A stretch of 15,968 bases of DNA from Actinomycetes bacterium (GCA_021790855.1 JAJYFP010000004.1:1-15968), one strand, 5' to 3'; positions 7,332-15,853 are shown, counted from the first letter of the stretch. A program made the numbers and translations. Notes: generated by a model from the sequence alone, not told the origin.

Positions 7332-10300
7332 TTAAACAAAAACACTTCCTCCAAATAGTTCTCTTAGCGCGCCCACAAAATTTGCCGAACCGTCAACCCA
7401 AAATGACTCCTGCAACAGGAAGGCCCTGCCTTCGATATACAGTTCCAGCGGTATCTTGCCTCTATGCTCAAGCACTAGAGACTTGAGTCGCAACAGAGAG
7501 TCAATTGACGCCTGTGACCTCGACAATACCACCTTTTGCACACTCGGTGACGTCTGTTGAGTTAACTCCAAAATACGAATCTCGATCGCTATTAGTTTTG
7601 GTTGGTCTTCTCGTAGGTCTAGCTTTCCTTTCACCAAATAGGCGGTATCTTCCTCCAAGATCTGATTATACTCAGCCATGGTTTTGGGGAAAACAAATAC
7701 CTCTATCTGAGACTCCAGATCCTCAAGAACAAAGTTAGCCATTAGTTCGCCACGTTTGGTGTATCGTCGCACCAGCGTCGTCGCGATGCCAGCCACGGTA
7801 ACTATCTCCTCCTTGACCTTGGTTTCGCTCTGTTCCTTCAAGGAAGCGATCGTAGTAGAGCCGCTTCTTTTTAGAACTTCCTCATATCCCTTCAAGGGGT
7901 GATTGGATACGTACAGACCTAACATCTCTTTTTCAAAACCAAGGAGTTCTTTCTGGCCCCACTCCTCATCTGGAATCACAAGCTCAAGGGAAGGCACCGC
8001 GTTTTCGTCTTCATCGATAGGATCAAAAAGAGAAAACACACCCTTTGCTACCTGCTTCTTTGTCTCTAAAGCCTTGGACAGCGCGTATTCGTGGACGTTG
8101 AGCAACCCTTTACGGGTACTGCCCAAAGAGTCAAACGCCCCGGACTTTATAAGAGACTCAATTGCCCGTTTGTTAAGCACCGCTGCGTCTGACCGCATGA
8201 CAAAATCACCAAAAGACAGATAGGGTCCGTTGGTCTCACGCTCTTTGACAATCAGCGAAACCAGTGCCTCTCCGACATTTCGCACAGCAGCTAGACCAAA
8301 GGATATAGCCAGATCTCCATTTTGGGACTTGATCACAGTAAAGTCAGCCATTGACGCGTTTATATTGGGGACGTGAACCTCTACGCCTTGGGCAGCAGCC
8401 TCATTTAGATATACAGCCGTCTTGTCTTTGTCGTCTTTGACAGATGTCAATAGGGCCGCCAGATACTGAACCGTATAGTTTGCTTTGAGCCAAGCGGTCT
8501 GATAAGTTACAAGGCCATAGCCGTAAGAGTGACTTTTATTAAATGCATAGTCGGCAAACGGTTCAATGATGTCAAATAGCTTGGTTCCGAGCTCTTCACC
8601 GTAGCCTGTACTTTTGCATCCAGCAACAAACTTCTCACGCTCTGCAGCAATCAAAGACCGTATCTTCTTGCCACAAGCTTTTCTCAAGTTATCGGCTTCT
8701 TCCAATGTGTAACCCGCAAAGCGTTGAGCCACACGCATAACGGACTCCTGGTAGATCATTAGACCATACGTATCACTTAGGATCGGTGTCAGGTCTGGAT
8801 GAAGATACTCGATCTTCTTGCGCCCGTTTTTTCGATCGGCGTAGTCGTTGTGCATATTTGCAGCCATAGGACCTGGTCGATAAAGTGCAATTAGCGCAGC
8901 AACGTCTCTAAACTCCGTTGGAGCTAAAGATCGAACCAAGGTGCGCATCGGACCACCTTCTAGCTGAAAAACTCCTATCGTATCTGCTTGTTGTAACATC
9001 CGGAAGGTTTTGGGATCATCAAGTGCTATGGCATCAAGATTGGGGCGGTCTCCCGTAGAGGATTCAATCACATCTAGCGCTCGCTCGATGACTGAAAGGG
9101 TGCGAAGACCCAAAAAGTCCATTTTAAGGAGACCTAACTCTTCTACGCCATGCATTTCGTACTGCGTAACAATTGGAGCCAGGTCAGGGTCAACGCCAGG
9201 ATCTGGCTTCCTTTGAATCGGTAGATACTCGGTAAGAGGTTCATTGGTAATCACCACTGCTGCGGCATGGATTCCGTCTTGCCGGCGCAGTCCCTCCAGC
9301 CCTTTGGCCACTTCGACGACTCTAGCCACCTCAGCGTCGGTAGCTACCATCTCTCTTAGGTCAGTGGCCATGTTATAGCCGTCTTCATAACCTTCTTGCA
9401 GCTCTAAACAGGCTGCAATAGGAGTATCTCGGCCCAAGATCAGAGGCGGCATAGCCTTTGCGATCTTGTCACCGACACTGTAAGGAAGCGCAAGTACTCT
9501 TGCCGCATCCCTTACAGCTGCGCGAGCCTTAATAGTAGAAAATGTGACGATCTGAGCAACGTGATCTTGTCCATATCGTTCCGATGCATAGCGAATCATT
9601 TCGGAGCGATAACGCTCATCAAAGTCCATGTCAATATCCGGCATCTGTTTACGACCTGGATTCAGGAATCTTTCAAAAAGCAGATCATACTTTATTGGAT
9701 CGAGATCTACGATCTCCAAACAGTACGCAACACAGCATCCAGCTGCCGAACCGCGCCCGGGACCCACTCTTATTCCATGAGCCTTGGCGTAGGAGATCAA
9801 GTCGCCTACGACGAGGAAGTACGCAGAGAATCCCATGTCGTCTATTACAGACAGCTCATAGTCGATCCTCTCTCTTACCTCTTGGGGAACAGGTGTGCCA
9901 TAGCGCTTTTGTGCACCCTCCATGGTCAGGTATCGAAGATACTTGCTTGAAGATTCTTCATAGCTATCTGATAGAAACTGGATCGGAACCTCGAACTCAG
10001 GAAGTTTTGGATGTCCAAACTCGATCTCGACGTTGCATCGCTCAGCTATCGCCAAGGTGTTGTCACACGCCTCCGGCACCTCTCGAAACAACTCCCGCAT
10101 CTCCACTGCGGACTTTAGATAGTGCTCTTCTCCTTCGAACCGGAAGCGTTTCTCATCCGAGAGTCGTGCTCCGGTCTGTACACACAACAAGGCATCGTGG
10201 ACTACCGCGTCTTCACGGTGGGTATAGTGCGAGTCGTTTGTGGCGACGAGCGGTGCGCCCAGAGATCGGGCTATCTCCATTAGCTGAGGATTGGTTTTCT

Positions 10301-10895
10301 TTTGCTCTTTTATGCCATGATCTTGGAGCTCCACATAAAGGTTGTCTCGACCAAAGATGTCCTGAAGACGTCCGGCGATCTTTCGCGCACCCTCAATATC
10401 GTCTCTTAGCAAAGATTGAAGCACCAGACCACCCAGACATCCCGTGGTAGCTATGAGCCCTTCGTGATATCGCTCCAAAAGCTCCCAGTCGATCCTTGGC
10501 TTGTAGTAGTAGCCCTCTAAGTAAGCCAACGACGCCAATTGAATAAGGTTGCTGTAACCCTTCGAAGTTTCGGCCAATAGGATTAGGTGGTAGTAGAGTT
10601 TCTCGCCACTTTCGCCCTCTCCCCCTCCATCGTCAATCCGACCCCTTCGTGTTGGGCGTTCACTTCTGTGTTCGCCTGCCATATAGGCCTCGATTCCGAT
10701 AATGGGATTCACACCAACAGAGCGAGCAGATTTATAAAAGTCCAGTACTCCATACATATTGCCGTGGTCAGTAATGGCTACAGCTGGCTGTCCATCTTGA
10801 CTTACCGCTTTCATCAAATCTTTTACTCGTGCCGCTCCATCCAACATGGAGTATTCGGTATGAGTATGAAGATGAACGAACGAACTGCTCCCCAT
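7332..10895 (-). CDS. dnaE: DNA polymerase III alpha subunit, DnaE1 type
   Basis: The replicative polymerase subunit that extends DNA at the fork. From ATG 10895 it has 1187 residues. The N-terminal PHP domain starts with FVHLHTHTEYSMLDGA, keeping the metal-binding histidines (8, 10, 12). The palm carries GPGRGSAAG and PDIDMDFDE with the catalytic aspartates (about 422 and 424) and the third in LLKMDFLGLRTL (about 593). Near the C-terminus VAGIATTLVRRYTKRG and FVLEDLESQIEVFVFP form the OB fold; there is no proofreading exonuclease insertion as in PolC. A longer frame begins 13 codons upstream, but ATG 10895 has GGAG 7 nt before it and gives the family start. A charged, Gly-rich insertion lies in the PHP domain around residues 75-98. 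The promoter region carries a perfect DnaA box. Confidence 0.97.
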   Translation of the reverse strand: MGSSSFVHLHTHTEYSMLDGAARVKDLMKAVSQDGQPAVAITDHGNMYGVLDFYKSARSVGVNPIIGIEAYMAGEHRSERPTRRGRIDDGGGEGESGEKLYYHLILLAETSKGYSNLIQLASLAYLEGYYYKPRIDWELLERYHEGLIATTGCLGGLVLQSLLRDDIEGARKIAGRLQDIFGRDNLYVELQDHGIKEQKKTNPQLMEIARSLGAPLVATNDSHYTHREDAVVHDALLCVQTGARLSDEKRFRFEGEEHYLKSAVEMRELFREVPEACDNTLAIAERCNVEIEFGHPKLPEFEVPIQFLSDSYEESSSKYLRYLTMEGAQKRYGTPVPQEVRERIDYELSVIDDMGFSAYFLVVGDLISYAKAHGIRVGPGRGSAAGCCVAYCLEIVDLDPIKYDLLFERFLNPGRKQMPDIDMDFDERYRSEMIRYASERYGQDHVAQIVTFSTIKARAAVRDAARVLALPYSVGDKIAKAMPPLILGRDTPIAACLELQEGYEDGYNMATDLREMVATDAEVARVVEVAKGLEGLRRQDGIHAAAVVITNEPLTEYLPIQRKPDPGVDPDLAPIVTQYEMHGVEELGLLKMDFLGLRTLSVIERALDVIESSTGDRPNLDAIALDDPKTFRMLQQADTIGVFQLEGGPMRTLVRSLAPTEFRDVAALIALYRPGPMAANMHNDYADRKNGRKKIEYLHPDLTPILSDTYGLMIYQESVMRVAQRFAGYTLEEADNLRKACGKKIRSLIAAEREKFVAGCKSTGYGEELGTKLFDIIEPFADYAFNKSHSYGYGLVTYQTAWLKANYTVQYLAALLTSVKDDKDKTAVYLNEAAAQGVEVHVPNINASMADFTVIKSQNGDLAISFGLAAVRNVGEALVSLIVKERETNGPYLSFGDFVMRSDAAVLNKRAIESLIKSGAFDSLGSTRKGLLNVHEYALSKALETKKQVAKGVFSLFDPIDEDENAVPSLELVIPDEEWGQKELLGFEKEMLGLYVSNHPLKGYEEVLKRSGSTTIASLKEQSETKVKEEIVTVAGIATTLVRRYTKRGELMANFVLEDLESQIEVFVFPKTMAEYNQILEEDTAYLVKGKLDLREDQPKLIAIEIRILELTQQTSPSVQKVVLSRSQASIDSLLRLKSLVLEHRGKIPLELYIEGRAFLLQESFWVDGSANFVGALRELFGGSVFV

Positions 10896-10935
10896 ATAAT
10901 CGCTCCGTCGCAAATAAAACTCTTGCCTCCACACT

Positions 10936-10958
10936 AAGGTATCGAAGGTTTATCCACA
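10936..10958 (-). promoter_or_regulatory. Putative dnaE promoter spacer containing a DnaA box
   Basis: On the plus strand 10950-10958 is TTATCCACA, the perfect DnaA box. On the minus strand a TACCTT (10936-10941) could be the -10 of dnaE, in which case the box fills the end of the 17-nt spacer. The -35 would be weak (TGTTCA). The box is seen directly; its role as a DnaA switch for dnaE is inference. Confidence 0.4.
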
Positions 10959-10967
10959 TGAACAAAT

Positions 10968-10990
10968 AGAGGCAAATCCATATTGCCTCT
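10968..10990. promoter_or_regulatory. 8-bp inverted repeat in the dnaE/alcohol dehydrogenase intergenic region
   Basis: AGAGGCAA, 7 nt, TTGCCTCT is a perfect dyad. A third TTGCCTC lies at 10923-10929. It has no T tract and sits between two divergent genes, so an operator is more likely than a terminator. Which gene it controls cannot be told. Confidence 0.4.
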
Positions 10991-11010
10991 TTGGCAAACG
11001 GATCTCAAAA

Positions 11011-11032
11011 AGTCATTTTCAATGAGTCATTT
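11011..11032. repeat. Direct repeat AGTCATTT twice, upstream of the alcohol dehydrogenase gene
   Basis: AGTCATTT occurs at 11011-11018 and 11025-11032, a 14-nt period, and the first copy plus spacer also forms the dyad TCATT-TTC-AATGA (11013-11025). It is about 70 nt before the ATG at 11103 and could bind a regulator of that unit. Confidence 0.3.
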
Positions 11033-11102
11033 CCTTTCCAATGCTTCTGCTTTGCGATAGCATCTGTAATAGTTTGCATAAGCAAGACATAATGGAGGGG
11101 AA

Positions 11103-12212
11103 ATGAAAACTCAAGCGGCTGTGCTGTGGGAGACCGGGACGCAATGGAACATAGAAGACGTCGAGCTAGATGATCCGAAAGCTAACGAGGTCAGAGTCAA
11201 ACTCGCCTCTTCGGGGCTATGTCACTCCGACGAACATCTACTGACAGGGGATCTTCCATCTCCGCTTCCTGTCGTCGGTGGACACGAAGGTGCCGGTATA
11301 GTTGAGGCAGTTGGAAGCGCTGTCAAAGGTATCAAAGAAGGCGACCACGTAGTTCTAGGATTCATTCCCTCTTGTGGGAAGTGCGAAGCCTGCTCTTCGG
11401 GCTATCAAAACCTATGTGAGATGGGAGCCTACATTCTTTCAGGTGAGGAGCTTGCCGGTGGGCAGCGAGTGCACGCTAAAGGTGCTGACATCGGCACTAT
11501 GTGTTGTCTAGGGACCTTCTCTCCCTACGTGATCGCACATGAAGACTCCGTCATAAAGATCGACGATGACATTCCGCTAGACAAGGCCTCCTTGGTAGGC
11601 TGCGGAGTTACTACCGGTGTCGGTTCAGCCATCTACGCTGGTGGCGTACGCTCTGGAGACACCGTAGTAGTCATTGGATGTGGAGGAATCGGCTCGAACG
11701 CGATTCAAGGAGCAAGAATTGCTGGGGCTTCCCAGATCATCGCCGTAGATCCCGTACAGTTCAAGCTTGACCAAGCCAAGATCTTTGGCGCAACTCACTT
11801 TGCTTCAAGCATAGAAGAGGTCCAAGCAATGATAGGTGACCTCACTAGGGGAAGTATGGCGAACGTGGCGATAATCACCACTGGAGTAGGCACTGGCGAC
11901 CTTATAGCACCGACCATGGGACTCGTAGGAAAAAACGGAACCGTAGTTATTACTGCCATTGCACCTTGGACGCAAAATGAGGTCTCCTTGTCCCTACTTG
12001 ACATGACTTTGTACCAAAAGCAGCTAAAAGGTTCGATCTTTGGGTCTGCAAACCCTCGAGCAGATATTCCAAAACTTCTCTCATGGTACAAGGCAGGCAC
12101 GTTGAAACTAGACGAGTTAGTAACCAACACCTATTCCCTAAAGGACATAAACCAAGGTTATGCTGATATGCGAAGTGGGAAGAACATTAGAGGAATGATA
12201 CTGTTTGACTAG
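11103..12212 (+). CDS. NDMA-dependent (mycofactocin-associated) zinc alcohol dehydrogenase
   Basis: A 369-residue zinc-containing medium-chain dehydrogenase, cytoplasmic. Catalytic zinc ligands are Cys40 (GLCHSDEH), His61 (GGHEGAG) and Cys167 (LVGCGV); structural zinc ligands are Cys91, 94, 97 and 105 (CGKCEACSSGYQNLC). The nucleotide loop is GCGGIG (192-197) followed by an acidic residue (AVDP). Overall it closely follows the family called NDMA-dependent alcohol dehydrogenase, Rxyl_3153 type, in which the bound NAD is not freely exchanged and electrons pass to mycofactocin. The physiological alcohol is unknown. The ATG has GGAGGGG 2 nt upstream. mftF begins 23 nt downstream on the same strand, which strongly supports the mycofactocin link. 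Related mycothiol-dependent formaldehyde dehydrogenase is the main alternative, but the neighbour argues against it. Confidence 0.92.
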   Translation: MKTQAAVLWETGTQWNIEDVELDDPKANEVRVKLASSGLCHSDEHLLTGDLPSPLPVVGGHEGAGIVEAVGSAVKGIKEGDHVVLGFIPSCGKCEACSSGYQNLCEMGAYILSGEELAGGQRVHAKGADIGTMCCLGTFSPYVIAHEDSVIKIDDDIPLDKASLVGCGVTTGVGSAIYAGGVRSGDTVVVIGCGGIGSNAIQGARIAGASQIIAVDPVQFKLDQAKIFGATHFASSIEEVQAMIGDLTRGSMANVAIITTGVGTGDLIAPTMGLVGKNGTVVITAIAPWTQNEVSLSLLDMTLYQKQLKGSIFGSANPRADIPKLLSWYKAGTLKLDELVTNTYSLKDINQGYADMRSGKNIRGMILFD

Positions 12213-12235
12213 TACCTTTTATACGTTGGTAGGCT

Positions 12236-13615
12236 TTGCCCCTAAGGGTTAAGACCCATTCAAAGATTCAGTTCCTAAAAGGAGGAGGTCCCCAGCCAGT
12301 CGCGTTGCGGACCTCCCCTTTAGCCATTGTCAACTGTCTGCCAAAACAGTACTCAAGAGTTTTAGACAACGAAGGTTTAAACCACCAAGAACTACGGCTT
12401 CTCAAAGAACACCTGTTGGAACTTACGCCAGTCGCACCCTTCGAACACGCAGACATTGGATATGTGGTGCCGACCAAAGATCCCTCGTCTTGCACTTTGG
12501 ACGCCACGCTTTCATCTATAAGGAAAGCCGATCAAGGCGCACCTATAGTGGTAGTTGATGATGGATCAAAAAATCCACAGACTGTCTCTTTACTCGCGAA
12601 ACGTTACGATGCCAAGGTGATTCGCCTGCAGAGTTCTCATGGACCCGGATTTGCCCGAAACCTCGGTGCTCACCATATCACAAACGAGATTCTGGCCTTT
12701 GTCGACTCAGACGTTGAACTGGGCGATGACTTCTATAAACTCGCCTCCGTTTTCCAAGTTAAAGATGTCCTATGCTGTGCGCCTCGAGTCGTCTCCCTCA
12801 AGATGAAAGAGGCTCATTTACCGTCGCAGACCTATTTCGAGTTAGATCTTGGAGATTCCTTCAGTGTCGTAGGGACATCAAAGTTGGCCTATCTACCAAG
12901 TGCATTACTTCTGATCCGAAAGTCAACCTTCGATCACGTCGGCGGATTTGATACGTCACTATTTGTTGGCGAAGACGTCGATCTGGTCACCAAAGTGACA
13001 GAGCATGGACTGGTTCTATACCTCCCTGAAGTTAGGGCATTTCACGAAGATCCCAAAGGACACACGCACACTCTTGGCAAGTCTCTTGGATATGGTTTGA
13101 GTTACGGATCGTTGCACAAGAGATACCCCAAGCGGATTTCGATCCTACCTTTAAAGATCAGAGACAGAGCCTGGTTTGTCGGCAGCAACCTGTTGCTTGG
13201 CCCAGTCGTTGCTTCCGCATTTAATGCACTTGTCAACTCAACCGTCGTCACTTGGAAGTTAAAGCAGAGCAAAACGCGTATATGCACTCAAGATGTCTTG
13301 CAGATCGCCACTGTCTCCATGACCCAAAGTGCACAAGAACTGTTACAACTGTGGCTGCGAACTTGCTCGTTGCCATTGCTTCTCCTCTCGATAGTCTCAT
13401 CTCGAGCACGAAGACTTCTTGCGGCAGTGGTGACAGCGACAGTGATCTCCATGTGGAAAAGGCCACAAGAGACAATAGGTTATCGAGTGGCAGCCGACCT
13501 AGGGTACTCTCTTGGTGTTGTAACATCTATTGTCCTAGAACTGCTAAATCGAACTTCCCAGCCAAACGACCAAAGAGTTGGAATAATGGACTACGTGCAA
13601 GGAGGCAGCGATTAA
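12236..13615 (+). CDS. mftF: Mycofactocin biosynthesis glycosyltransferase MftF
   Basis: A 459-residue family-2 glycosyltransferase that adds glucose units to (pre)mycofactocin, a peptide-derived redox cofactor. Residues 1-60 form the MftF-specific N-terminal region. The GT-A domain follows: YVVPTKD (76-82), VVVDDGS (105-111), GPGFARNLGA (136-145), metal-binding DSD (157-159), the acceptor segment YLPSALLLIRKS (219-230), and GEDVDL (245-250). The C-terminal part has hydrophobic stretches (about 310-335 and 365-430), suggesting membrane association. The start is TTG 12236, the first possible start after an in-frame TAG at 12230; its ribosome site is weak. An internal AAAGGAGGAGGT (12278-12289) has no start at a workable distance. 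It lies 23 nt after the alcohol dehydrogenase gene, and its stop overlaps the proposed start of the acetyltransferase gene. Confidence 0.87.
   Translation: MPLRVKTHSKIQFLKGGGPQPVALRTSPLAIVNCLPKQYSRVLDNEGLNHQELRLLKEHLLELTPVAPFEHADIGYVVPTKDPSSCTLDATLSSIRKADQGAPIVVVDDGSKNPQTVSLLAKRYDAKVIRLQSSHGPGFARNLGAHHITNEILAFVDSDVELGDDFYKLASVFQVKDVLCCAPRVVSLKMKEAHLPSQTYFELDLGDSFSVVGTSKLAYLPSALLLIRKSTFDHVGGFDTSLFVGEDVDLVTKVTEHGLVLYLPEVRAFHEDPKGHTHTLGKSLGYGLSYGSLHKRYPKRISILPLKIRDRAWFVGSNLLLGPVVASAFNALVNSTVVTWKLKQSKTRICTQDVLQIATVSMTQSAQELLQLWLRTCSLPLLLLSIVSSRARRLLAAVVTATVISMWKRPQETIGYRVAADLGYSLGVVTSIVLELLNRTSQPNDQRVGIMDYVQGGSD
13599..13605 (+). promoter_or_regulatory. Ribosome binding site of the acetyltransferase gene, inside mftF
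   Basis: AAGGAGG, close to the full anti-Shine-Dalgarno match, lies 5 nt before ATT 13611 and within the last codons of mftF. It is the reason for placing the acetyltransferase start at ATT 13611 and not at the ATG 13713. Confidence 0.65.
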
Positions 13616-14204
13616 ACGACAGCAAAAAAGCGATCCTTTAGCCGACGAACTTCATTCACTTGGTGGACAACGAATCTATCTGAGACAGCTATATGAGCAC
13701 GACGCTGCCAGAATGTTAGAGATCAGAGTGACCAACAAAGACTACTTCAAACCATGGGATCCGCCTCTGCCCGCGCGATACTTCACATTGGAAGGGCAGA
13801 TCGAGGTAATCAGAGAGTTCAGACATGCCCGTTCACAGGGATCTGCAGTAGGATTCGGAGTGTTTTTGCAAGACACGCACACCCTCATTGGAAGAGTTGC
13901 TCTGAGAAACATTCAAAGAGGTGCAGCTCAAACCTGTACCTTGGGTTACTTCATAGATCAAGAGTATGCAAACCAGGGATATACTACCGAGGCGGTTAAA
14001 CAGGTAGTATCTTACGCCTTCAGAGAACTGAAACTACATCGGATAGAAGCTGCCGTCATGCCCCACAACTTCGCCGCCATCAGGGTAGTTGAAAAACTGA
14101 AGTTCAGGAGAGAAGGTCTTGCTAGATGGTTTTTATTTATCGACAATGCATGGAAAGATCATTACATCTACGCTATAACAAGACCTCCTCAAGTCACTGA
14201 TTAG
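13611..14204 (+). CDS. RimJ-like GNAT N-acetyltransferase, probable ATT start
   Basis: A GNAT acetyltransferase of the RimJ/RimL kind, which transfers acetyl from acetyl-CoA to protein N-termini or small amines. The core shows HTLIGRVALRNI, TLGYFIDQEYANQGYTTEAV (the acetyl-CoA loop QGYTTEAV), YAFRELKLHRIEAAVMPHN and RVVEKLKFRREG. The first ATG in frame is 13713, but the residues before it, GGQRIYLRQLYEHDAARM, are the family's normal first strand and helix. There is no ATG, GTG or TTG between the stop at 13584 and 13713. An ATT at 13611 has AAGGAGG 5 nt upstream, gives 197 residues (a normal RimJ length) and shares its last T with the mftF TAA stop. I therefore take ATT 13611 as the start, by coupled initiation. 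If wrong, the protein begins at 13713 and loses its first strand and helix. Substrate unknown. Confidence 0.75.
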   Translation: MKRQQKSDPLADELHSLGGQRIYLRQLYEHDAARMLEIRVTNKDYFKPWDPPLPARYFTLEGQIEVIREFRHARSQGSAVGFGVFLQDTHTLIGRVALRNIQRGAAQTCTLGYFIDQEYANQGYTTEAVKQVVSYAFRELKLHRIEAAVMPHNFAAIRVVEKLKFRREGLARWFLFIDNAWKDHYIYAITRPPQVTD

Positions 14205-14281
14205 CCGTTTTAATCAATGGAACGTACAAAACTCTCATCATGCTCCTCGATCTTCCAGTGCGCTTTTGGACCCAATATAGT

Positions 14282-15112
14282 CTAAAGAACAGAAGCAGAT
14301 TTGATAGCTACATATGCGCCAACTACCAACAGGAGTACTACGAAGGACTTAGCCAGAGTTCTGACAGGCACCTTGTCGGAGATACGACGCCCAACGAGCG
14401 ATCCCAACAAACCTGCAATCGTAAAGGGAATGGCGATACTCCACTGAACATGGGAAGTGGCAATACGACCTAAAAGCGCAATCGCTGAGTTAACACCGAT
14501 CACGAGAAGCGAAGTTCCCACTGCTTCAGGCATATCGTACTTCAGCGCCAGCACTAAAGCCGGAACAATTACAAATCCACCACCCACACCAAACAAGCCC
14601 GTCAAGAATCCAACGACCGTTCCTGTGACAACGACCAAGGCAATCATCTTGGTCCTACTATCAGATTTCGTCGCCACGGCAACAGGAGCGTCCGAAAACG
14701 CCAACGAAATATCTTCCCCAACTTGAAGCTCAGCAGGTTGCGCTTGGCCGTTACTGGACTTCTTTGGCCACATCCGATAGGCGGCAAAAAGAATAAGGAA
14801 CGAAAATAGGAAAAGGAGTAGGTTTGAAGGTATTTGCCTTGAAATCATCGCTCCCAACAAGGAACCGCCGGTTCCCACAAGTCCAAATACGGTGCCGGGG
14901 CCCAGTTTCACTCTACCCGCTCGTAGATGGGACAACATTCCCCCAAGCGCAGTCGCTCCGACCACGACCAACGAGGTGGTCGTAGCAGCATGAGGATTTT
15001 GTCCAGCAACATAGACCAGAGCCGGCACAGCCAAGATGCTTCCACCCCCACCTACCGACCCAAGGGCCATGCCGATCAAGAAACCAAGCGGGGACGCTAA
15101 CAAGGCTCGCAC
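14282..15112 (-). CDS. TauE/SafE (TSUP) family membrane exporter
   Basis: A 276-residue inner-membrane protein with about eight membrane segments in two repeated halves. Each half opens with the TSUP glycine motif: GMALGSVGGGGSILAVPALV (about 14-33) and GFLTGLFGVGGGFVIVPALV (about 166-185), each followed by a TTSLVVVG- or GTSLLVIG-type helix. A polar loop (about 113-155) links the halves. The family exports sulfite, sulfoacetate or other sulfur-containing anions, or takes up such solutes; substrate not determinable. GTG start with GAGGAG about 7 nt upstream. It is downstream of the glycosylase gene on the same strand, separated by 75 nt and a possible weak terminator. It converges on the acetyltransferase gene. 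No sulfur-metabolism gene is seen beside it. Confidence 0.88.
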   Translation of the reverse strand: MRALLASPLGFLIGMALGSVGGGGSILAVPALVYVAGQNPHAATTTSLVVVGATALGGMLSHLRAGRVKLGPGTVFGLVGTGGSLLGAMISRQIPSNLLLFLFSFLILFAAYRMWPKKSSNGQAQPAELQVGEDISLAFSDAPVAVATKSDSRTKMIALVVVTGTVVGFLTGLFGVGGGFVIVPALVLALKYDMPEAVGTSLLVIGVNSAIALLGRIATSHVQWSIAIPFTIAGLLGSLVGRRISDKVPVRTLAKSFVVLLLVVGAYVAIKSASVL

Positions 15113-15171
15113 CTAAGAACTCCTCTATGAGCAATTACATACACTAACACTCATAATATTAGAGGCAAATA

Positions 15172-15189
15172 AAGTTGTCCGTACAACTT
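15172..15189 (-). terminator. Possible weak terminator after the glycosylase gene
   Basis: AAGTTGT-N4-ACAACTT is a perfect 7-bp stem with a 4-nt loop at the glycosylase stop codon. On the minus strand it is followed by TATTTG, a short, imperfect T run, so termination may be only partial. Confidence 0.4.
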
Positions 15190-15853
15190 ATCTCAAATCA
15201 GTAAACATTTGTCGGTTCTTTTTTGGTTTTGCAACCCTGAACTTGGACACCAGAGAAGAACTCGACAAACAAAACCTCCAATGTTTGTCGTTCGCTTTAC
15301 TTATTCCAACCCTTGGACCTGCATTTATCTCAACAGACTTCACCATATTCAGGTGCTGGTAGATACAGGAACTGAGCTCTGGGTCTCGACCTATGAGATA
15401 GGGCAAAGATGTGACGTCTGTCTCTGGCTTAACGCTGGGGACGACGTCGACTCCACTGTCTATGGGAGTAACGCCAAGGTACTTACCAACCCGACCTGGA
15501 CCCAAGATAGGTTCAACATGAAGTTCATCGTCTTTCCAATAAAGTCCAACTCCCGAACGAATAAGCACCGCACCGGCTTCACCGTCTCTGTGAGCCACCA
15601 CATTAACGCAGTTATGCATGCCGTATGTGAAGTAGACATAGAGCCGACCCACTTCTTCGAACATGACCTTATTTCGTGGCGTTAATCTGCGATGGGCATG
15701 AGAGGCTTCATCGTCGGAGCCACCGTACGCCTCAACTTCAGTCAGGTAGAGGTAGCGCTCACGAATCTTTACAAACGAGTCCAACAAAGTAGGGGCCACT
15801 GATGAAGGATGGTTCCTGAGTGTATCTCGTTCGAGTATGTCAATGAGAGGTAT
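15188..15853 (-). CDS. DNA-3-methyladenine glycosylase (AAG/MPG family), start uncertain
   Basis: Base-excision repair enzyme that removes alkylated purines from DNA. The family core is clear: YLTEVEAYGG with the catalytic Glu, DEASHAHRRLTPRN, MFEEVGRLYVYFTYGMHNCV with the base-flipping Tyr, AVLIRSG and ILGPGRVGKYLGV. The only usual start is GTG 15799 (203 residues), which has no good ribosome site and begins in the middle of the conserved VAPTLL segment. The frame is open upstream with family-like residues (DILERDTLRNHPSS). An ATA at 15853 has GAGG 8 nt before it and gives 221 residues; ATT 15844 is also possible. I give 15853 as the outer limit. The argH stop is at 15859-15861, so the two genes are tightly linked, as in other actinobacteria. 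Confidence 0.8.
   Translation of the reverse strand: MPLIDILERDTLRNHPSSVAPTLLDSFVKIRERYLYLTEVEAYGGSDDEASHAHRRLTPRNKVMFEEVGRLYVYFTYGMHNCVNVVAHRDGEAGAVLIRSGVGLYWKDDELHVEPILGPGRVGKYLGVTPIDSGVDVVPSVKPETDVTSLPYLIGRDPELSSCIYQHLNMVKSVEINAGPRVGISKANDKHWRFCLSSSSLVSKFRVAKPKKNRQMFTDLR

Noticed and set aside
9584..10450. 288-residue plus-strand frame inside dnaE
   Set aside because: It runs antisense to the conserved DnaE PHP and palm sequence; its translation is rich in Ser, Arg and Leu with no family pattern.
12278..12289. AAAGGAGGAGGT, a strong Shine-Dalgarno-like run inside mftF
   Set aside because: The next in-frame start (TTG 12305) is about 15 nt away, and starting there would remove the conserved MftF N-terminus. 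It simply encodes Lys-Gly-Gly-Gly.
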